Below, piece after piece: positions 6,525-9,982 of a stretch of DNA of 9,982 nucleotides. Location of the stretch: assembly GCA_023266715.1 (NCBI GenBank), contig JAHFPK010000081.1, positions 1 through 9,982 on the forward strand, written 5' to 3'. Under the pieces are notes generated by a model. The model saw only the letters and a list, made by a program, of their open reading frames with translations, ran no database searches and was not told the DNA's origin. The DNA comes from Hyphomicrobiales bacterium (GTDB lineage Bacteria > Pseudomonadota > Alphaproteobacteria > Rhizobiales > Aestuariivirgaceae). The stretch's first letter is position 1, and each line of letters begins with the position of its first letter. The translations under genes were made by a program, and so were the position numbers.

Positions 6525-7474
6525 GGCGCGTGCTCCGTCTTGCGCAGGGCAATGATGTAAATCGTGATCAACATTGCGCTGAGCAGTGTCACTGCTACCG
6601 CATAGGCCGCACCGCTTCCCGCCCGGAGGTAACTGAAGGATTCCTGATAGACGAAGAAGCTCGCAGTCTTGGTCGTATCAGCTGGCCCGCCGCGGGTCAT
6701 TACATAGATGATGTCAAAAACCTTGAAGGCCTCAATCGTTCGCAAGATCAGGGCGACGCTGAAGGGGCCGAGTATTCCAGGAAGTGTAATGTGCCAAAAT
6801 CTTTTCCACGGGCTTGCCCCATCGATGGCGGCCGCTTCATAAAGATCTTTAGGTATGGTCTGCAAGGCGCCTAATACGATGAGGGCAATGAGCGGATAGT
6901 TTTTCCACACATCGGCAAGGATCACCATGTTCATGGCGGTGCCCGGAACTCCAAGCCAAGACCTGTAGAAGTCGATCAAGCCAAATTGCAGCAGCAAGGC
7001 ATTGAGGCTGCCGAATTCCGGATTGTAGATCAACCGCCACATCATGGCGTTGACAATGGTTGGCAGGGCCCAGGGCAAGATCATAAGGGTTCGCACCAAG
7101 GTGCGTCCAAAAAAATCCTGGTTAAGCAGGAGGGCCACCAGGACACCGAGCACCATTTCAATCGCGACTGACACGATGGTGAAGTAAAATGTATAGCCAA
7201 GGGCCACGCGGAAGTTTTTATCGTCGATGAGATAGGCGAAATTTTCCAGTCCCGACCAGTTCCAGTCATAACCGCGGCCCGTGAGGCTGGCATCGGTAAA
7301 CGCCAGCCACAAGGTGTTGAGAAGCGGGAAACCAGTGACCACGGCCATGATCGCCAGCATGGGCAGGAGGAACAGCCATGCTATGCGTTCTCTCGAGCCT
7401 GTTGCGGCAAAGTTGTACGACTTTGCCGCAAACAACATGCTCCAGGAAAATGATCTGGCGCGAGTTCCATTCAC
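6521..7474 (-). CDS. ABC sugar importer inner-membrane permease, MalF/UgpA type (CUT1)
   Basis: About 317 aa with six or so transmembrane helices. The first is LFLLPMLAIMAVVTGFPLL (near 33-54), the usual MalF/UgpA opening, and the EAA loop EAAAIDGASPWKRF...LP is at about 213-232. It forms the channel together with the next permease. The start is uncertain: TTG 7492, GTG 7474 and ATG 7438 are all in frame, and a TAG at 7507-7505 closes the frame upstream. GTG 7474 is listed because GGTGG stands 10 bases before it and because it overlaps the stop of a small upstream ORF as GTGA. ATG 7438 would give a normal 305-aa protein but has GGAG only one base away. Strong hairpins cover the region (7402-7431 and 7468-7500). 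It ends with a 4-bp ATGA overlap with the MalG-type gene. Confidence 0.88.
   Translation of the reverse strand: MNGTRARSFSWSMLFAAKSYNFAATGSRERIAWLFLLPMLAIMAVVTGFPLLNTLWLAFTDASLTGRGYDWNWSGLENFAYLIDDKNFRVALGYTFYFTIVSVAIEMVLGVLVALLLNQDFFGRTLVRTLMILPWALPTIVNAMMWRLIYNPEFGSLNALLLQFGLIDFYRSWLGVPGTAMNMVILADVWKNYPLIALIVLGALQTIPKDLYEAAAIDGASPWKRFWHITLPGILGPFSVALILRTIEAFKVFDIIYVMTRGGPADTTKTASFFVYQESFSYLRAGSGAAYAVAVTLLSAMLITIYIIALRKTEHAP
7402..7431 (-). repeat. 12-bp perfect inverted repeat in the permease N-terminal coding region
   Basis: TTGCGGCAAAGT (7402-7413) and ACTTTGCCGCAA (7420-7431) are perfectly complementary with a 6-nt loop. In the mRNA this makes a very stable hairpin within the first codons of the MalF-type gene, before the first membrane helix. 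The encoded peptide LFAAKSYNFAA lies outside the conserved part of the family, so the sequence appears kept or inserted for its structure. Confidence 0.7.
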
Positions 7475-7500
7475 TTGGGTGATTCCACCCAAGTGGAATG
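7468..7500 (-). repeat. 14-bp hairpin between the binding-protein and permease genes
   Basis: CACTTGGGTG (7472-7481) and CACCCAAGTG (7486-7495) are perfect complements around a 4-nt loop. With base 7496 bulged, CATT (7468-7471) pairs with AATG (7497-7500), giving 14 pairs. The structure contains the TTG 7492 and GTG 7474 start candidates and the GGTGG ribosome-binding candidate, so it could hide the start of the permease gene. Confidence 0.7.
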
Positions 7501-7521
7501 CGCGCTAGACGCCACGATCAT
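7471..7521 (-). CDS. possible 16-residue leader peptide upstream of the permease gene
   Basis: ATG at 7521 opens MIVASSAHSTWVESPK and ends at TGA 7473-7471. It has the best ribosome-binding site of the area: GAGAGGCGGG, ending five bases before the ATG and 24 bp after the binding-protein stop. Its stop overlaps the GTG start candidate of the permease (GTGA), and its codons run through the 7468-7500 hairpin, so translating it would melt that hairpin and could deliver ribosomes to the permease start. It could instead be the true permease N-terminus put out of frame by a small indel or sequence error. It has no recognisable homology. Confidence 0.3.
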   Translation of the reverse strand: MIVASSAHSTWVESPK

Positions 7522-7539
7522 CGTATCCCGCCTCTCTGA

Positions 7540-7554
7540 CTGCGTTTAACGCAG
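7540..7554 (-). repeat. palindrome over the binding-protein stop codon
   Basis: CTGCGTT-T-AACGCAG is a perfect 15-bp palindrome. In the mRNA it makes a 6-bp stem whose three-base loop is exactly the UAA stop codon of the binding-protein gene. No U-tract follows, so a role in 3'-end protection or processing is more likely than termination. Confidence 0.5.
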
Positions 7555-8802
7555 CTTGGATGCTGACTTTACCGCATCCTGCAAGGCATCTTCAGCTGTG
7601 GCCTGGCCCAGGAGGACCTCCTGAATCTTCTTCTGCAGGATTGCCGAGAGTTCAGGATAGGACGGTGTTGCAGGCCGTGCAAACATCGCACCGATTGAGC
7701 TCTTGGCGGCGGCAATCAGTTGTTCCTGTCCAGCGGTTACGGCTGGGTCGTCATAGGACGCCTTCCAGATCGGCAGGCTGAGCTTGGCGTACTTGTTCTG
7801 GGTTTCCATGGCCGTCATGTGGGTGATGTACTTCCAGGCATCATCCGCATGCTGACTATTTGCCGTGATGCCGAGGCCCATAGATCCGTTCACGGCGGAA
7901 GCGGCAGATTTGCCTTCCACCCCTGGTGAAGGAACAATGCCGACCTTGCCGGCAATCTTGCTCTCCTTCGGATTGTTGGCGAGGTTGTACATGTAGGTCC
8001 AGTTCAGCGCGAAAGCTGCTTCCCCACTTGAGAAAACCTTACGCACATCCTCTTCCAGGTATTCGCGCGAGTTGGGATTGCTGAGGCCATCATCGAGAGA
8101 CTGCTTCATATATTTGACCGCCTCAAGCGAGCCGCCCTTGTCGAAGGCCGGCTTGCCGTCTTCGAAGAAGGTTCCCTGATTTGCCGCCACTAATGTCGTG
8201 TAATCACACATCATGGCTTCGGCCTGGGCCCAGCTCCAGACGATTGGATACTTGGAGATTCCCTTGTCCTTGATGATCTTTGCGTCCGCTGAAAGCTCAG
8301 CAAAAGTTTTTGGCGGTTCGGCGATCCCCGCCTGCTTCAGCATGTCTGTATTGTAGAAAAGATACTTGGTGTCCAAAATCCATGGCATGCCCCAGCGCTT
8401 GCCATCATAGTCAACCGTGGTCCAGGCGCCGTCATAGATTTTGTCATTATAGTCGGCTGGAATACGTGCAGTGACATCCTGGAGAAATCCCTTCTTGCCA
8501 AACTCGGCTGGCCAGATGACATCGAACAGGACAACATCATAACCGGAACTGCCTGCCCCCTGGGCCGCCACGATCTTGTCGTGAAGGGCCTCGTAAGGGA
8601 CGAATTCGAGATTGACGTGAACACCCGGATTGTCCTTTTCAAAGGCCGTGGTCATGGCCCGGATATCGTCTTCGCTATAGGCCGCCTGCTTCATGTACAA
8701 GGCATTCAGCGTCAGATCTTCGGCGGTGGCGGATCCAATCGAAATAACACTTGCCTGGGTCAAGAGGCCCAAGCCCAAAATCAATTTCAGTACTGGTTTC
8801 AT
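7546..8802 (-). CDS. periplasmic sugar-binding protein of a CUT1 ABC importer
   Basis: A 418-aa extracellular solute-binding protein of family 1 (MalE/UgpB group). The N-terminus is a Sec signal peptide: MKPVLK, a hydrophobic core to about residue 20, and a likely cut after A27 (SATA|ED). The mature part has the family's opening beta strand, a helix with AFEKDNPGVHV (53-63), the YDVVLFDVIWPAEFGKKGFLQDV stretch (88-110) and RWGMPWILDTKYLFYN (about 136-151), all usual in sugar binders. It has no lipobox, so it should be a soluble periplasmic protein, which points to a Gram-negative host. The start is supported by AGGGAG six bases upstream. It is the first gene of the transporter operon, behind a promoter with two palindromes. 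The ligand cannot be deduced; oligosaccharides, sugar acids and polyols are all known for the family. Confidence 0.93.
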   Translation of the reverse strand: MKPVLKLILGLGLLTQASVISIGSATAEDLTLNALYMKQAAYSEDDIRAMTTAFEKDNPGVHVNLEFVPYEALHDKIVAAQGAGSSGYDVVLFDVIWPAEFGKKGFLQDVTARIPADYNDKIYDGAWTTVDYDGKRWGMPWILDTKYLFYNTDMLKQAGIAEPPKTFAELSADAKIIKDKGISKYPIVWSWAQAEAMMCDYTTLVAANQGTFFEDGKPAFDKGGSLEAVKYMKQSLDDGLSNPNSREYLEEDVRKVFSSGEAAFALNWTYMYNLANNPKESKIAGKVGIVPSPGVEGKSAASAVNGSMGLGITANSQHADDAWKYITHMTAMETQNKYAKLSLPIWKASYDDPAVTAGQEQLIAAAKSSIGAMFARPATPSYPELSAILQKKIQEVLLGQATAEDALQDAVKSASKLR

Positions 8803-8867
8803 TGTCGTCTCCCTGGGTAACGGCGGCCCTTGTTTTTGTGGAAAATGGCTGGCTGCCTCTTCATACT

Positions 8868-8901
8868 AAATCATGCTGATTATATTAAATCAAGTTGATT
8901 T
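8868..8901. promoter_or_regulatory. tandem palindromic operators, probably for the ROK regulator
   Basis: AAATCA-TGC-TGATTA (8868-8882, one arm mismatch) and AAATCAA-G-TTGATTT (8887-8901, perfect) share the same AAATCA/TGATTT arms, with centres 19 bp apart, close to two helical turns. AT-rich inverted repeats of this kind are typical for NagC/XylR-type ROK repressors. The perfect copy fills the spacer of the transporter promoter and the other covers its -10 and start site. They also lie 48 bp or more before the ROK start codon, allowing autoregulation. Confidence 0.65.
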
Positions 8902-8906
8902 GATAA
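8879..8906 (-). promoter_or_regulatory. predicted promoter of the transporter operon
   Basis: On the minus strand a perfect TATAAT (8884-8879) stands 16 bp after TTATCA (8906-8901), a 4-of-6 match to the -35 consensus. The start would be near 8872, leaving a leader of about 70 nt before the binding-protein ATG. Both elements are interleaved with the palindromes at 8868-8901. Confidence 0.6.
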
Positions 8907-8948
8907 ATATTTGTTTCATTGGCCTTTGACTTGTGGCAATAAAATTCC

Positions 8949-9982
8949 ATGAAAACGCGCAAGGCGATTGCCGGAACCAATCTTGAACAGGCGAAATCGC
9001 ACAACCGCCGCGTTGTCATTGAGGCCGTCCGCTCCCACGGCGACCTTTCGCGGGCCGATATTGCGAGGATAACAGCGCTGAGCTCGCAAACGGCATCTAA
9101 TATCGTTGAGGAACTGGTCGCTGCCGGGTTCCTACGGGCGGAGCCCATACGAAAGCCCCGGCGCGGCCAGCCGGCAACCCCCTATTCGATCAATCCAACC
9201 GGTGCCTATTCCATCGGCTTGCAACTTGATCACCAGTCGCTGATTGGCGCTGTCATAGACCTTGCAGGAAAAGTCTGTTTCCGGGCAGAACAGACTGTCG
9301 ACCGGCCCACCCCGGAGGTTGCCCTTCCTCTGCTCTTGCGCATGATCCATAGACTCCAGGAAGGCGCCAGGCTGCCTTCAAAAAGTGTGCTCGGAATTGG
9401 CTTGGCGATGCCGGGGCCATTTGGCGTCGAGGGCATGACTTCGGTGGGTCCGACAACGCTGCCGGGGTGGCGTGATTTTCCGATCGCCGAAGAACTCCAC
9501 AAGCAAACCGGGTTTCCCGTGACGGTCGAAATAGATGCGAACGCCGCGGCGATTGGTGAACGGCTCTATGGCGTGGCGCGCAAGCTGAATGACTTTATCT
9601 ACATCTTTGTTGGAACCGGTCTCGGCGCTGGCCTGTTTCTCAATGGCCATCTCTATCGGGGAAACCGGCGCAACGCCGGCGAGATCGGCCACATGACCGT
9701 CGTGCCGAATGGCTTGCCTTGCGGCTGTGGAAATCGCGGCTGCCTCGAATGTTATGTGTCGCTGCGTGCGGCCTACGAGTTCCTCAACCTGCCAGATCTT
9801 GACCACGCATCACCTTTGCAGTTGGAAGAATTGGTTGCAAACAACGATGGGCGCATGACGCAATGGATTGCCGATGCGGTCATGCCGCTGCGCCAGGCAA
9901 TTCATAATCTTGAACTCATGTTTGACCCCGAAGCCATCATCTTCGGTGGTTTCATGCCTCTCCCCGTCATCGAAAAAATCGT
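8949..9982 (+). CDS. ROK-family transcriptional regulator (NagC/XylR-like), 3' end cut by the window
   Basis: An open frame of 344 codons with no stop before the window end; perhaps 40-60 residues are missing. The N-terminal winged helix (about 15-75: GTNLEQAKSHNR, LSRADIARITALSSQTASNIVEEL) is followed by a ROK sugar-binding domain. That domain shows AMPGPFG (153-159), DANAAAIGE with D196, EIGH (245-248) and the zinc motif CGCGNRGCLE (C258, C260, C265). The ATP-phosphate motif DxGxT of ROK kinases is not seen at the start of the domain (LQLDHQSL instead), so it is a regulator and not a kinase. A TAA in frame just upstream supports ATG 8949; no good Shine-Dalgarno is visible. Transcribed away from the transporter operon, it is the natural candidate to repress it until the sugar ligand binds. 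Confidence 0.92.
   Translation, partial: MKTRKAIAGTNLEQAKSHNRRVVIEAVRSHGDLSRADIARITALSSQTASNIVEELVAAGFLRAEPIRKPRRGQPATPYSINPTGAYSIGLQLDHQSLIGAVIDLAGKVCFRAEQTVDRPTPEVALPLLLRMIHRLQEGARLPSKSVLGIGLAMPGPFGVEGMTSVGPTTLPGWRDFPIAEELHKQTGFPVTVEIDANAAAIGERLYGVARKLNDFIYIFVGTGLGAGLFLNGHLYRGNRRNAGEIGHMTVVPNGLPCGCGNRGCLECYVSLRAAYEFLNLPDLDHASPLQLEELVANNDGRMTQWIADAVMPLRQAIHNLELMFDPEAIIFGGFMPLPVIEKI

Noticed and set aside
9132..9806. Several minus-strand open frames opposite the ROK gene
   Set aside because: They are antisense shadows; the plus-strand frame contains the complete set of ROK and winged-helix motifs.
1..9982. Mobile elements, CRISPR arrays, tRNA or rRNA genes, toxin-antitoxin or defence systems
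   Set aside because: No repeat array, transposase or integrase motif, RNA-gene structure or defence domain was seen; all large frames are explained by carbohydrate metabolism, transport and regulation.

Overview
The window looks like a chromosomal carbohydrate / sugar-acid catabolic locus of a Gram-negative bacterium. It has moderately high GC with AT-rich regulatory gaps, tightly packed operons, a CUT1-type ABC importer without its ATPase, and FadR- and ROK-type regulators. The gene style suggests an alphaproteobacterium of the Rhizobiales/Hyphomicrobiales type, but this is inference from style and not a proven placement. No rRNA, tRNA, CRISPR, transposase or phage gene is visible.

Layout. 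Positions 2-46 hold the last 14 codons of an unidentified plus-strand gene. Facing it is a minus-strand operon (1905 to 91) with a PLP-dependent, metal-type D-threonine aldolase/D-serine dehydratase-like enzyme followed directly by kduD (2-dehydro-3-deoxy-D-gluconate 5-dehydrogenase). A 343-bp divergent gap (1906-2248) contains a good minus-strand promoter overlapped by palindromes, plus a leader with a second palindrome and a 12-bp RNA hairpin. From there the plus strand carries a FadR/DgoR-like GntR regulator and kdgK (KDG kinase), which overlap by 8 bp. kdgK meets the next operon tail to tail, and both genes use the same CTAG for their stop codons.

The second minus-strand operon (8802 to 3923) encodes a periplasmic sugar-binding protein, two CUT1 permeases, a PfkB-family sugar kinase and an SDR dehydrogenase. 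Its promoter region (8868-8906) contains two palindromes that cover the spacer and the -10 element. A divergent ROK-family regulator, cut off by the window end, starts at 8949 and is the obvious candidate to bind there.

How it may work together. KduD and KdgK place the centre of the locus on 2-keto-3-deoxygluconate (KDG): KduD makes it from 2,5-diketo-3-deoxygluconate and KdgK phosphorylates it to KDPG for the Entner-Doudoroff aldolase, which is not in the window. The PLP enzyme is the odd partner. A beta-hydroxy-D-amino-acid dehydratase acting on D-glucosaminate would yield KDG directly, which would link amino-sugar-acid use to kdgK. That is the most interesting hypothesis here. The importer operon with its own kinase and dehydrogenase may feed the same pathway or handle a separate sugar; its substrate cannot be read from sequence. 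Three RNA hairpins and a possible 16-residue leader peptide lie between the binding-protein gene and the first permease gene, which suggests post-transcriptional control of transporter stoichiometry.
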